The notes: generated by a model not told the origin, from the letters alone. Shown: positions 16,228 to 25,047, counted from the first letter of the stretch. The stretch: 64,000 bases of DNA from Bradyrhizobium manausense (GCF_018130615.1 NZ_JAFCKB010000009.1:239340-303339), one strand, 5' to 3'. Numbers and translations: made by a program.

Positions 16228-16941
16228 TCAGGCTGCAGCCAACGCCTCAACTCGCGCGGCATCACGCAGGTTGATTCCGCCATGGACGATCTCGATCGCT
16301 CCGTGCCGTTCCAGCTTGGTAAAGGTGCGGCTCACGGTCTCGATGGTCAGGCCAAGATAGTCTGCAATGTCCTGCCGGCTCATTGGAAGTGGAACCGTAT
16401 TCGACGATCCCCTGAGCGAGACCAGCCGCCCGCGCCAGCCGAGCAGAAATGTCGCGACCTTTTCGTCCGCCGAGCGACGGCCGAGCAGGACCATGTGGTC
16501 GCGCGCCTGGCTCAACTCGCGGATCGCCAATTCGTTGATCCGCTGGAGCAGATGCGGCCGGTCTTCGATGAAGCGGCCGAACGGTACCTTGGCGAACTGG
16601 CACACGGTCACCGCACCAATCGCATCGGCCGAAAAATTGTGACGGCCAGACATGTTCATTCCCAGAAAATCGCCGGGCAGGGCAAAGCCCACGATCTGGC
16701 GACGACCGTCGGGCAGCAGCTTGTAGAGCCGCATGACGCCTTCGAGGAGATTGAAGAACGAGGTCGTAATGTCCTCCTCGGAGAACACGGTCTCTCCCGA
16801 GGCAAAATGAACGCGGCGGCCGAGATGCTCGAACTCCCTGAGCTCGGCCGGGTCCAGCGACGCACAAACCGCGACGCCGCGCACCGCGCAATCGCTGCAA
16901 AAATGGCCGTTCGGCTCAATCATCGTCACGGAAGCCATCAT
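16228..16941 (-). CDS. FNR-type oxygen-sensing regulator with [4Fe-4S] cysteines
   Basis: A 237-residue Crp/Fnr protein of the FnrN/AadR type. Cys15, Cys18 and Cys26 (C-x2-C-x7-C) with Cys114 are the expected ligands of an oxygen-labile [4Fe-4S] cluster. The helix-turn-helix SRQDIADYLGLTIETVSRTFTKL has the E--SR contact pattern that reads TTGAT half-sites. The ATG at 16941 is preferred: GGAG lies six bases upstream, while the open frame begins four codons earlier at a TTG. It shares its upstream region, which holds an FNR box, with the divergent cytochrome c gene and so may regulate itself. Likely local controller of the boxes in this island, alongside any FixK elsewhere. Confidence 0.93.
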   Translation of the reverse strand: MMASVTMIEPNGHFCSDCAVRGVAVCASLDPAELREFEHLGRRVHFASGETVFSEEDITTSFFNLLEGVMRLYKLLPDGRRQIVGFALPGDFLGMNMSGRHNFSADAIGAVTVCQFAKVPFGRFIEDRPHLLQRINELAIRELSQARDHMVLLGRRSADEKVATFLLGWRGRLVSLRGSSNTVPLPMSRQDIADYLGLTIETVSRTFTKLERHGAIEIVHGGINLRDAARVEALAAA

Positions 16942-17025
16942 CCACCGCTCCAAGCGTCACCGGATCTCTGCACCCCACAGAGCCCACCGCGCGGAGTGCA
17001 TTTTACTGCATCGCGTCAAACCCGA

Positions 17026-17039
17026 TTGACCCAGATCAA
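17026..17039 (+). promoter_or_regulatory. FNR/FixK box between fnr-like and cytochrome c genes
   Basis: TTGACCCAGATCAA matches TTGA-N6-TCAA. A TATTCT -10 element lies at 17061-17066, giving a start near 17074 and a box centre near -41 for the cytochrome gene. The same box lies about 90 bases before the fnr-like start codon on the other strand. Confidence 0.8.
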
Positions 17040-17095
17040 TTTTGACGCCCATCCCCACCCTATTCTGCGTCAACAGTTCGACGGGACCAATCTCC

Positions 17096-17413
17096 ATGCT
17101 GCAAAACGCGCTGCGACACGGCTTGATCGTGCTGCTTTTGATCACTCCTGCGCTCGCCGCGCCGAATGCCGAACAACGCGGCAAAGCCTACGCGCGGGCT
17201 AATTGCGCGCGCTGCCACGCAATCGACCGTCGTTCTGAGAGCCCGCTGAAGATGGCTCCCCCGTTCCGAACCCTGCACCATCGCTACCCGATTGATGCCC
17301 TCGAGGAAGCGCTCGCCGAAGGCATCTATACCGGCCACGCCGACATGCCCGCCTTCGAGCTCGATCCGGACCAGATCCACGACCTGCTGTCCTATCTCAA
17401 GACGCTCGAATAG
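17096..17413 (+). CDS. periplasmic monohaem c-type cytochrome
   Basis: A 105-residue class I cytochrome c. A signal peptide (LIVLLLITPALAA) is followed by the haem-attachment motif CARCH near residue 39 and a candidate axial methionine in GHADMPAFEL near residue 82. It would shuttle electrons in the periplasm to a terminal oxidase or reductase. The ATG at 17096 is chosen because it lies about 22 bases after the transcription start predicted from the FNR box and begins the signal peptide; the longer frame starts at a TTG inside the promoter. Expected to be induced at low oxygen. Confidence 0.88.
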   Translation: MLQNALRHGLIVLLLITPALAAPNAEQRGKAYARANCARCHAIDRRSESPLKMAPPFRTLHHRYPIDALEEALAEGIYTGHADMPAFELDPDQIHDLLSYLKTLE

Positions 17414-17426
17414 CCCGTTGGCGCTG

Positions 17427-18530
17427 TCACACGGCCTGCACCGTCCAGCCGATCAACTCCTTGGCGATACGGGCGAAGGCCGCGTCAAACGCTGCGACCG
17501 CGGCCGTCGGCTCGACCTTGTCGAGCTTCTCATTGGTCTCGACCAGGCGTGATGCGATCACCTTGCCATTCTTGTCGACGATCCGCGCCGACAGTCCGAT
17601 CTCGACCCGGGTCCCGCCGTCTGTGGCAATGCGAAAGCGCCTGATGTCGATCAGAAGCTGATAGTCCGTCTGTCCCAGGTCGGCTGTCCGGAGCGGAGCG
17701 TGCGCAATATCGTAATTTTCAAAACTATCGATCAACCGCGCCTGCAGCAGCTTTGGAATACTGTCCGCCCAGAGGAATTCGGCAAAGCCTGGGTTGTCGC
17801 CGACCGGCGAGAACAGCATCCGCTGCGTCTGGAGCATCGCGACGGCAGTCGGCTCGGGGATGGTCAGCGACGCGGACAGCGTCTTGCCGGCCGGTCCGAG
17901 ATTTTGCGGCGTGCGGAGATCATAGGTGATCTTCTGCGCAGGCGCGCCTCCGCCCGTCATCTTTTCGAGGCCCGCCAGAATGCCGTCAAGCTTGCCGGTG
18001 TTGCGTGCAAGGCCGTCGGAGAACGTCTTGAAATTGGCGATGGTGTCCTTGAGCGGGCCGGAATTGTCCTCCAGCACGGTATCGACGCGCCGCAGGGCGT
18101 CGCGCGCGGCCTGGGTCATGCTCTGACCCGCGCCGGCCTCGGCAATCAGGGTGGGCTGCTCGCCGGATTTGGCGACGATCATGCCGCCCTCCAATGTCAC
18201 CACCGGAACGCCGGTCAGCCCCTGGAATTCAAGCCCGACCTTGGTGTCGGCGCGCACCGGCGTCGTCGAGGCGACCGAGATCGTCGCGTTGACGAAGCGC
18301 GGATTATCGGGCGCAAGGCCAAGCTGGGTCACCTCGCCGACGCGGATGCCATTGAACAGCACGCCGGCACCGACCAGAAGTCCCGGCACCGGCCCCTGGA
18401 ATTGCACGTGGTAACTCGTACGCGGCCCGATGCCGCCGGTGTTGTTCAGCCAATAGACGAAGCCGAACACCGCGACGATGGTGGCCAGCACGAAGCTGCC
18501 GATCAGCACATAGGGAGCGCGGGTTTCCAT
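17427..18530 (-). CDS. MlaD-like MCE protein fused to an ABC_trans_aux domain
   Basis: A 367-residue protein with an N-terminal membrane anchor (residues 8-28), an MCE domain (YHVQFQGPVPGLLVGAGVLFNGIRVGEVTQLGL, then VGLEFQGLTGVPVVTLEGG), a short helical linker and a C-terminal domain of about 170 residues (from LSASLTIPEPTAVAML to the end) that resembles the ABC-type transport auxiliary (PqiC-like) family. In other systems these two are separate proteins, in the inner membrane and outer membrane respectively. It is the third gene of an Mla-type lipid transporter operon (permease, ATPase, MCE), starting three bases after the ATPase stop. Confidence 0.88.
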   Translation of the reverse strand: METRAPYVLIGSFVLATIVAVFGFVYWLNNTGGIGPRTSYHVQFQGPVPGLLVGAGVLFNGIRVGEVTQLGLAPDNPRFVNATISVASTTPVRADTKVGLEFQGLTGVPVVTLEGGMIVAKSGEQPTLIAEAGAGQSMTQAARDALRRVDTVLEDNSGPLKDTIANFKTFSDGLARNTGKLDGILAGLEKMTGGGAPAQKITYDLRTPQNLGPAGKTLSASLTIPEPTAVAMLQTQRMLFSPVGDNPGFAEFLWADSIPKLLQARLIDSFENYDIAHAPLRTADLGQTDYQLLIDIRRFRIATDGGTRVEIGLSARIVDKNGKVIASRLVETNEKLDKVEPTAAVAAFDAAFARIAKELIGWTVQAV

Positions 18531-18533
18531 GTC

Positions 18534-19304
18534 TTATCTCATTTGTGGTTGTAGCATCTGTGAGCGTTTGCCGTGGAAATAGGCCCGCACCCAGGGATGC
18601 TCGGATTGCAGCAATTGGCGCATCGGACCGATCGCTACGATCTTGCCATCGGCAAGCGCGGCGACACGGTCGCAGACCGTCGTGAGGCTCGCGAGATCGT
18701 GGGTCACCATGAAGACGGTGAGCCCCAGGGTCTTTTGCAATGTCCTGATCAGCGCATCGAAGTCGCCAGCGGCGATCGGATCGAGGCCGGATGTCGGCTC
18801 GTCGAGAAACAGGATCGGCGGATCGAGCGCGAGCGCACGCGCCAGCGCGACGCGCTTGGTCATGCCGCCGGACAGTTCCGAAGGATATTTGTCGCCATCC
18901 TCGGCACGCAGCCCGACCATCTCGAGCTTGGCGATTGCGATCTCGTCCATCAGCTCCTGCGACAGCGTGAGATTTTCGCGCAGCGGGAATTGCACGTTCT
19001 GGCGGACCGTCAAGGAGGAGAACAGCGCGCCCTGCTGAAACAGGATGCCCCATGTCGCGGCCGTGCTGCGGTCATGCGCGCCACCGATCGGCTGCCCCAT
19101 GATCTCGATGGAGCCACTACGACGCGGAATGAGGCCAATGATGGTGCGCATCAGCACCGACTTGCCGCCGCCGGACGCGCCCACCAGCCCGAGGATCTCG
19201 CCGCGGCGGACGTCGAGCGACAGATGGTCCAGCACGGTCTGGCGGCCGAAGCCGACCATGAGATCCCGAACCCGGATCGCGAACTCTGCCTGCGGTTGGG
19301 ACAT
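18534..19304 (-). CDS. MlaF-like ABC transporter ATPase
   Basis: A 256-residue ATPase of the Mla/Ttg2 lipid-transport type. Walker A is GASGGGKS, the signature is LSGGMTKRVALARAL and Walker B ILFLDEPTSGLDP, with a MVTHDL switch histidine. It drives phospholipid movement with the adjacent permease and MCE protein. The ATG at 19304 follows the permease stop by two bases; a GTG at 19310 overlapping that stop is an alternative start. Confidence 0.93.
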   Translation of the reverse strand: MSQPQAEFAIRVRDLMVGFGRQTVLDHLSLDVRRGEILGLVGASGGGKSVLMRTIIGLIPRRSGSIEIMGQPIGGAHDRSTAATWGILFQQGALFSSLTVRQNVQFPLRENLTLSQELMDEIAIAKLEMVGLRAEDGDKYPSELSGGMTKRVALARALALDPPILFLDEPTSGLDPIAAGDFDALIRTLQKTLGLTVFMVTHDLASLTTVCDRVAALADGKIVAIGPMRQLLQSEHPWVRAYFHGKRSQMLQPQMR

Positions 19305-19306
19305 CG

Positions 19307-20443
19307 TCACATTCCGATCGAGGCGAAGAAGATCGCGAACAGGCCGTCGAGCACGATCACCAGGAAGATCGACTTGACCACCGACGTCGTCGTCTGTCGG
19401 CCGAGCGACTCCGCGCTGCCCTTCACGCGCAATCCTTCGCTGCAGGCGACGATCCCGATCACCAGCGCCATGAACGGCGCTTTCAGGATGCCGACCTCGA
19501 AATGGGTGACCGAGATGGCCTCATGCAGCCGGGCGATGTAGATCGCCGGCCCCATGTCACCGTAGAACTGCGCGACGAGGCCGCCACCATAGAGCGCGGC
19601 AATCGATCCGATGAAGGCAAGAATTGGCAGCGCGATGACCAGCGCAGCCACGCGCGGCAGGATCAGGACGTCGACGGGATCGAGCCCCATGGTCGATAGT
19701 GCGTCGATCTCCTCCCGCATCTTCATCGAGCCGAGCTCGGCGGTGTAGGCGCTTCCCGAACGGCCGGCGACCATAATGGCGACGATCAGCACGCCGAGCT
19801 CGCGCAGGACGAGGATGCCGACCATGTCGACGGTGTAGGACTCCGCGCCGAACCTGCGAAAATGGAAGAAACCTTGCTGGGCAATGATGGCGCCAATCAG
19901 GAACGTGATTAGCACGACGATGGGGATCGCCTGAAACCCGATCCGGTTGAGCTGATAGACCAGCGACGTCAGCCGCAGCGAGCGGGGCCGGCGCACGACG
20001 CCAAGCACGGCCATGAACAAGGCGCCGAGCATTTGCAGAAAGATCGCGATGTCCTCGCGGGCACCGGTCGTGGCCTTGCCGAGGTCGTTCAGCCTGAGCA
20101 GGATCGGGTTCGTCGCGGCTGTCGGCGCCGGCGTGTGGCGATTGACCTGCCGCACCTCCTCCAGCAGGCCGCTGAAATGATCGGCCACGCCGATGATCTC
20201 CGCCGGCCTTCCAGATGACGCAGCTTTGCGCGACAACTTCTCCAGCATCCACGCGCCGAGTGTATCGAGCGCGCTGATGCCCGACATGTCCAGCGTTACG
20301 GCTCTCGATCGATCAACGTCCATCCCGACCGAGCGAGACAGGGTTTCGAGCGTTGCGACGTTGGCTGCGATCCACGGCCCCTCGGGCCGCAATTCCAGCT
20401 TATCGCCGGAGGGCGTTGCGAGCAGCAGAGGTTCCGAATTCAC
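19307..20443 (-). CDS. MlaE-like permease with N-terminal STAS domain
   Basis: A 378-residue protein: an N-terminal STAS domain (VTLDMSGISALDTLGAWMLEKL, about residues 50-75) followed by an MlaE permease with five or six membrane helices and the conserved LRELGVLIVAIMVAGRSGSAYTAELGSMKMREEIDAL coupling region. STAS-MlaE fusions are common in alphaproteobacteria, where Escherichia coli uses separate MlaB and MlaE. The GTG at 20443 has GAGGA seven bases upstream. The FNR box at 20511-20524 lies about 68 bases upstream, so the lipid transporter may be oxygen-regulated. Confidence 0.92.
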   Translation of the reverse strand: MNSEPLLLATPSGDKLELRPEGPWIAANVATLETLSRSVGMDVDRSRAVTLDMSGISALDTLGAWMLEKLSRKAASSGRPAEIIGVADHFSGLLEEVRQVNRHTPAPTAATNPILLRLNDLGKATTGAREDIAIFLQMLGALFMAVLGVVRRPRSLRLTSLVYQLNRIGFQAIPIVVLITFLIGAIIAQQGFFHFRRFGAESYTVDMVGILVLRELGVLIVAIMVAGRSGSAYTAELGSMKMREEIDALSTMGLDPVDVLILPRVAALVIALPILAFIGSIAALYGGGLVAQFYGDMGPAIYIARLHEAISVTHFEVGILKAPFMALVIGIVACSEGLRVKGSAESLGRQTTTSVVKSIFLVIVLDGLFAIFFASIGM

Positions 20444-20510
20444 GCGCGTATCCTCATGAGACAACTGGTCCCCGATCGCTGGTGTTCTAGGCCGGGATGA
20501 AACCGCCCGA

Positions 20511-20524
20511 TTGACGCAAATCAA
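20511..20524. promoter_or_regulatory. FNR/FixK box between lipid transporter and YqjD-like genes
   Basis: TTGACGCAAATCAA fits TTGA-N6-TCAA. For the plus strand it gives a start near 20559 with TAGGCT (20546-20551) as a weak -10, 17 bases before the ATG; for the minus strand it gives a start near 20476. One box may serve both operons. Confidence 0.7.
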
Positions 20525-20575
20525 TGGCCATTGGGTCCGCTCGCATAGGCTACGATCATGCAACGGAGACCGCCA

Positions 20576-20851
20576 ATGTTCGATACCGGCAGAATGAACG
20601 ATGAGCTAAAGGCACTCAAGGTCGACGTCACACGTCTGCTGAGCACCGCCGGCGAGGACATGTTCGAGACGTCAAAGGAGCGTGCCGAAGCCCTGGCCGA
20701 TCAGATCAAGGCCGCGCTGGCCGAACTCGGCGAAACCGTCAGCGAAGAGCAGGAGCAGCTGCACGATCTCATCACCGAGCGCCCGGTAGCCTCGATGGCT
20801 TCCGCCTTTGCGCTCGGCGTGGTCGTCGGCTTCATGCTGAGGAGACATTAG
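20576..20851 (+). CDS. YqjD/ElaB-like (DUF883) membrane-anchored protein
   Basis: A 91-residue protein with a long acidic amphipathic helix (residues about 5-65, rich in Glu, Ala and Lys) and a single C-terminal hydrophobic anchor (ASAFALGVVVGFMLRRH). This is the layout of Escherichia coli YqjD/ElaB, inner-membrane proteins that tether ribosomes in stationary phase. The ATG at 20576 is chosen for GGAG seven bases upstream; an upstream in-frame ATG at 20558 would fall at the predicted transcription start. It abuts the YqjE-like gene directly. Confidence 0.8.
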   Translation: MFDTGRMNDELKALKVDVTRLLSTAGEDMFETSKERAEALADQIKAALAELGETVSEEQEQLHDLITERPVASMASAFALGVVVGFMLRRH

Positions 20852-21340
20852 GTGAACACGGAAAATGTGGTCAAGCATCTGCGGGCCCTGTGGCGCACGG
20901 ACAGGATCATCGCGGATATCAGGCTCCGCCACCTGCTGATCGGGCTAGGCTTGCGGGCCTTCGCGGCGCTGATCGCCGCATTCGGGCTCCTGATGCTCGA
21001 GCTGTCCGCTTATTTCGCGCTGGTCCAGATCTGGAGCGCGATCGCCGCAGCCGCCGTCCTGGGAGCGATCAATTTCGCCATCGCGGCAATCCTCTTCATC
21101 CTCGCGGGGCGTCCGCCGTCGGGCCGCGACATCGAGCTCGCCAATGAAATCCACGGCACATCGATCGAAGCTCTTCAGCTCGAAGCCCGCGCGTTCCAGG
21201 CCCAATTGACCGGCGCGGTCCATCATCCACTCAGCACAATCGTGCCGGTGCTGGTGCCGCTGATCGCGATCATCGTCAAGAACATGCGAAAGCCGGCCAG
21301 AGAGCCCGCCACGACCACGGCGTCCGAAACCCGCTCGTAG
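20852..21340 (+). CDS. YqjE/phage-holin-like membrane protein
   Basis: A 162-residue protein with two hydrophobic segments (about residues 30-55 and 58-85) followed by a soluble stretch and a third hydrophobic segment near residues 125-142. Neighbouring a YqjD-like gene and of similar layout to YqjE (phage holin superfamily annotation), it is probably a stress-related inner-membrane protein and not a lysis holin. The GTG start follows the preceding stop codon without a gap. Confidence 0.75.
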   Translation: MNTENVVKHLRALWRTDRIIADIRLRHLLIGLGLRAFAALIAAFGLLMLELSAYFALVQIWSAIAAAAVLGAINFAIAAILFILAGRPPSGRDIELANEIHGTSIEALQLEARAFQAQLTGAVHHPLSTIVPVLVPLIAIIVKNMRKPAREPATTTASETRS

Positions 21341-21349
21341 CCGCGGGCC

Positions 21350-24040
21350 TCAGAGCTTCAGCCGAACGTCGCAGATATCGGGTTCGGTCGGGTCCGGCTT
21401 CACCTCGAAACCGAGCTGCCGGCACATCTCGAGCATCACGACGTTCTCCTTGAGCACGTCGCCCGAGATGGTCTTCAGGCCTTCCGATCTCGCGTAATCG
21501 ATGATCAGCTGCATCAGGGCCCAACCGAGCCCCCTGCCCTTGAGGTCGGACCGCAGCAGGATTGCGTATTCACCACTCTCGTAGATCGAGTCAGAGTGAA
21601 GCCGCACCACTCCGACCATCTCGTTCTTGTCATCGAATGCGATGAACGCCATTGCGCGCGCATAATCGAGCTGGGTGAGGCGCGCGATGAACTCGTGGGT
21701 AAACTCCTTCATCGGCGCGAAGAAGCGCAGGCGAAGATCGTGGGCCGTGACGTGACGCAGGAACTCGTGAATGGTTGGCTCGTCCTCGGGACGCAGGGGC
21801 CGCACCGAAATGTGCCAGTCCTCCTTGAGGGTAAAGCGGCGTTCCCATTGCGATGGATAGGCGCGGACGGCAAAATTCGCGGGGCCCGAGCCTGCAAATT
21901 TCCGTTGCGGCGGCCCCACCGCGACGCGGGCATCGACGGCCGTTACGCCGGTTTCGTCGGCAAGCAGCGGGTTGATATCGAGTTCGCGAATTTCAGGGAT
22001 ATCCGTCGCCATCTGCGCCAGCTTGACCAGCACCAGCGCGACCGCGTCCTGCTTGACGGCCGGCACATCGCGATAGGCGCGGAGCAACCGCGACACGCGG
22101 GTACGATCAATCAGATCTCGGGCGAGCTGCAAATCGAGCGGCGGCAGCGCCAAGGCCTTGTCGTTGATAATCTCCACCGCCGTACCGCCCCGGCCGAACA
22201 CGACAACCGTGCCGAAGGTCGGATCGTCGGCGAGGCCCAGAATCAGCTCGCGCGCCTTTGCCTTGACGACCATCGCTTGCACGATGATGCCATCGATCCG
22301 GGCTTCGGGCCGTAACTTCTTCGCCCGCGCAAGGATATCGGCGGCAGCCGTGCGCACCGCGCCCGGTGTGGTCAGATTGAGCACGACCCCGCCGACATCG
22401 GACTTGTGCACGATATCGCGCGACAGGATCTTGAGCACGACGGTGGCGCCTTGCGCGAATATCTCATCCGCATAGTTGACCGCCTGCTCGATATCTGCCG
22501 CCGCATAGGTCGGCACCATCCCGATGTCATAGCACCCGAGCAGATGCTTGATCTCGACGGGCTCGAGCCATTTCCGACCATCCGCGATGGCGGTTGCGAC
22601 GATTTGCTTCGCTGCCGCCACATCCGGTATGAAGGTGTCGGGCATCGCAGGAGGAACCTGGCTCAGTTCGTCGACCACCTCGCGATGCCGGACCAAATGC
22701 ATGAAGCCACGCACCGCGTCGTCTTCGGTCGGGTAATTCGGAATGCCCGCGCCGGACAGCGTCGCAATAATCTCCTGATCGGCCCCGACCCAGGCCGCCA
22801 GCACCGGCTTGGCCCAACTGCGGTGCTTCTCGCGATATTTGCCGACGAGCTCGGTCACCGTCGTCGCAATCCGAGCGGCCGAAGCTATTGCAGTCTGCAC
22901 GTTGAGCACGAGGATCGCGTCATTCCCAGGATCGTCGAGCAACACCTCCAGCGCAGCCGCATAACGCGACGCGTCGGCGTCGCCGACGATGTCGATGGGA
23001 TTTGCGCCAGACCAGGTCGGCGGCAGCACCGCGTCGAGCCTCTCGCGCGTATCCGGTGTCATGGGGGCGGCAATTCCGCCGAGGTCCGCCAACCGGTCGA
23101 TCGCCAGAACGCCGATGCCGCCACCATTGGTCAGAATGGCAAGGCGCTTCCCCGCGGGCGATCCTATGCGCCCAAGCGTCTCGGCACAATCGAACAGCTC
23201 ACGTAGATCGGACACCCGAAGGACGCCGGCACGGCGGAAGGCCGCATCGTAGACCGCGTCGGCGCCAGCGAGCGCGCCCGTATGCGTGGCGGCGGCCTTT
23301 GCACCCTGCGTCATGCGGCCGGACTTCACCACGACGACGGGCTTCACGCGCGCCGCGGCGCGCGCCGCCGACATGAACTTCCGCGCGTCCTTGATGGCCT
23401 CGATGTAGAGCAGGATGGCGCGAGTCTTGTGGTCCATCGCGAAATAGTCGAGCAGGTCCGCGATGTCGACGTCGATCTGATCGCCGATCGTGACGATGCC
23501 CGAGAAGCCGACGCCGCGCTGCGCCGCCCAATCCACCATGCCGGCAGCGATCGCGCCCGATTGCGAGATCAGCGCGAGGTTTCCAGCTCCAGGCATGTGC
23601 GCCGCGAAACTCGCATTGAGGCTGACGCCGGGCATCATGACGCCGAGGCAATTGGGACCGATCAGCCGCATGCCGTATTTGTGGGCCGCCGCCAGGGCGG
23701 CTTCCTCGAGCGATCCCGGTCCGTGGCCAAGCCCCGCCGAGACGATCAGGGCACCGGCCGAGCCGCGACGGCCGGCCTGGTCGATGATATCGGGAACCTC
23801 CCCCGCCGGCGCGGTGATGACGACGAGCTCAGGCACGAAGGGGAGTTGAGCCAGACTGCTCACCGCGGCCATCCCGCCGATCTCGGAATAACGCGCATTC
23901 ACAAGGCCGAACTGTCCCTTGAATTTTGCCGTGCGAACATTTTCCAGGACCGCGCGCCCCACCGACACTTGACGGGGGCTCGCCCCGACAAGCGCCACGG
24001 ACCGAGGCGACAAGAGGTTCTTCAGGCGGTAGGTCGACAT
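21350..24040 (-). CDS. ADP-forming acyl-CoA synthetase fused to GNAT acetyltransferase (Pat-like)
   Basis: An 896-residue protein with the layout of protein acetyltransferase Pat/YfiQ: CoA-binding domain (LLSPRSVALVGASPRQVSVGRAVLENV), succinyl-CoA-ligase-like and ATP-grasp domains (residues about 460-700) and a C-terminal GNAT domain (RPLRPEDEPTIHEFLRHV to LKGRGLGWALMQLIIDYARSEGL). The loop THTGALAGADAVYDAAF keeps the histidine that is phosphorylated in active ADP-forming acetyl-CoA synthetases and that some Pat proteins have lost. It may acetylate metabolic enzymes, make acyl-CoA, or both. It lies 70 bases after the universal stress gene on the same strand and probably shares its FNR-driven promoter. 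An ATG two codons upstream is an alternative start. Confidence 0.88.
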   Translation of the reverse strand: MSTYRLKNLLSPRSVALVGASPRQVSVGRAVLENVRTAKFKGQFGLVNARYSEIGGMAAVSSLAQLPFVPELVVITAPAGEVPDIIDQAGRRGSAGALIVSAGLGHGPGSLEEAALAAAHKYGMRLIGPNCLGVMMPGVSLNASFAAHMPGAGNLALISQSGAIAAGMVDWAAQRGVGFSGIVTIGDQIDVDIADLLDYFAMDHKTRAILLYIEAIKDARKFMSAARAAARVKPVVVVKSGRMTQGAKAAATHTGALAGADAVYDAAFRRAGVLRVSDLRELFDCAETLGRIGSPAGKRLAILTNGGGIGVLAIDRLADLGGIAAPMTPDTRERLDAVLPPTWSGANPIDIVGDADASRYAAALEVLLDDPGNDAILVLNVQTAIASAARIATTVTELVGKYREKHRSWAKPVLAAWVGADQEIIATLSGAGIPNYPTEDDAVRGFMHLVRHREVVDELSQVPPAMPDTFIPDVAAAKQIVATAIADGRKWLEPVEIKHLLGCYDIGMVPTYAAADIEQAVNYADEIFAQGATVVLKILSRDIVHKSDVGGVVLNLTTPGAVRTAAADILARAKKLRPEARIDGIIVQAMVVKAKARELILGLADDPTFGTVVVFGRGGTAVEIINDKALALPPLDLQLARDLIDRTRVSRLLRAYRDVPAVKQDAVALVLVKLAQMATDIPEIRELDINPLLADETGVTAVDARVAVGPPQRKFAGSGPANFAVRAYPSQWERRFTLKEDWHISVRPLRPEDEPTIHEFLRHVTAHDLRLRFFAPMKEFTHEFIARLTQLDYARAMAFIAFDDKNEMVGVVRLHSDSIYESGEYAILLRSDLKGRGLGWALMQLIIDYARSEGLKTISGDVLKENVVMLEMCRQLGFEVKPDPTEPDICDVRLKL

Positions 24041-24110
24041 GATCATAATCGTCCGATCGGGCAACGGGTCCGACAGCAAGAGGCTAACCCGGATATACGG
24101 TGAAACGCAC

Positions 24111-24950
24111 CTAGTGCGACATCATCACCCAGCACGGTGGCTGGCCTATGACAGTCTTGGTCACGCCGCCCCAGACGGTCTCGTTGAGGCGCGAATGATG
24201 GTAGGCGCCCATGACGATGGCGTCGACGGCGTGAGATTGCGCCCAACTCTCCAGCACCTTGCCGACCGAGCTCCCGCTGCCCTTCACGGTTTCGAAGGAC
24301 GCATAAATCCCGTGTTCCCTGAGATGGTGGACGAGACTGGTGCCGGATTGCGTAATCGCGTCGTCCTTGTCATCCGCCACCGTGATCACACGCACCGCAG
24401 CGGCAGCTTGCAGAATCGGCAATGCGTCGCCCACCGCACGCGCAGCGCGTGCCGAATGATCCCAGGCAATGATGACGTTCTCGAATTCCGGTCGCAGCGC
24501 CTCCACATGCTGCTCCGGGCAGAGCAGCAGCGGCCGGCCGGATTGGAACAGGAACGTTTCAACGAGGTTTTCAGTTTGGCTGTCGTGCGGCTTCACGGGA
24601 ATCAAAGTGAGGTCACTAAAGCGCGCATGCGCGGCCAAGGTCGACGCGATCTCGTCCGCCGGCACCCTCTCTGATCGGCTTTGGGCACGAATGCCGGTGC
24701 GCGCGGCCGCGTTGGTAAATGCATTCAGGAGCTGCTGCATATCGCCCGCCTCGCGCACAGCGCTGAACTCGGCGGCCACCGGATCATCGGGAAATACCAC
24801 CTTCGGCCGGACGAAACCATCGTCCTCAAGCGCGAGCCCGGTGATCCTGGCGCCGAGGTCGGCGGCAACTGCGACGCACTTCTCAATTGCGGCCAGCGTG
24901 GGCGCACGCGGCTCGCCAACGAGCGGCAGAAAGACGTCCTTGATCGGCAT
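24111..24950 (-). CDS. universal stress protein, two-domain
   Basis: A 279-residue protein with two UspA-like halves: the first begins KDVFLPLVGEPRAPTLAAI, the second NVIIAWDHSARAARAVGDALPIL and ends with VDAIVMGAYHHSRLNETVWGGVTKTVIGQPPCWVMMSH, whose G-x-x-H/G-S-like ATP-binding segment is recognisable. Such proteins help cells survive energy limitation and anoxia. The ATG at 24950 has AAGGAGA six bases upstream. The FNR box at 24998-25011 and a TATTCT -10 lie just upstream. Confidence 0.9.
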   Translation of the reverse strand: MPIKDVFLPLVGEPRAPTLAAIEKCVAVAADLGARITGLALEDDGFVRPKVVFPDDPVAAEFSAVREAGDMQQLLNAFTNAAARTGIRAQSRSERVPADEIASTLAAHARFSDLTLIPVKPHDSQTENLVETFLFQSGRPLLLCPEQHVEALRPEFENVIIAWDHSARAARAVGDALPILQAAAAVRVITVADDKDDAITQSGTSLVHHLREHGIYASFETVKGSGSSVGKVLESWAQSHAVDAIVMGAYHHSRLNETVWGGVTKTVIGQPPCWVMMSH

Positions 24951-24997
24951 CGGGATTCTCCTTGCTGGCCAGAATAGGCCGCTTTTCGTCAAATCCC

Positions 24998-25011
24998 TTG
25001 ATTCTCGTCAA
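24998..25011 (-). promoter_or_regulatory. FNR/FixK box for the stress protein gene
   Basis: TTGATTCTCGTCAA fits TTGA-N6-TCAA. TATTCT on the minus strand (24971-24976) is a good -10; box centre about -41 from a start near 24963, 13 bases before the ATG. Confidence 0.78.
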
Positions 25012-25047
25012 GGCGGGGAACGCCGGCCGGCCGGGCGACGCCGAGCG

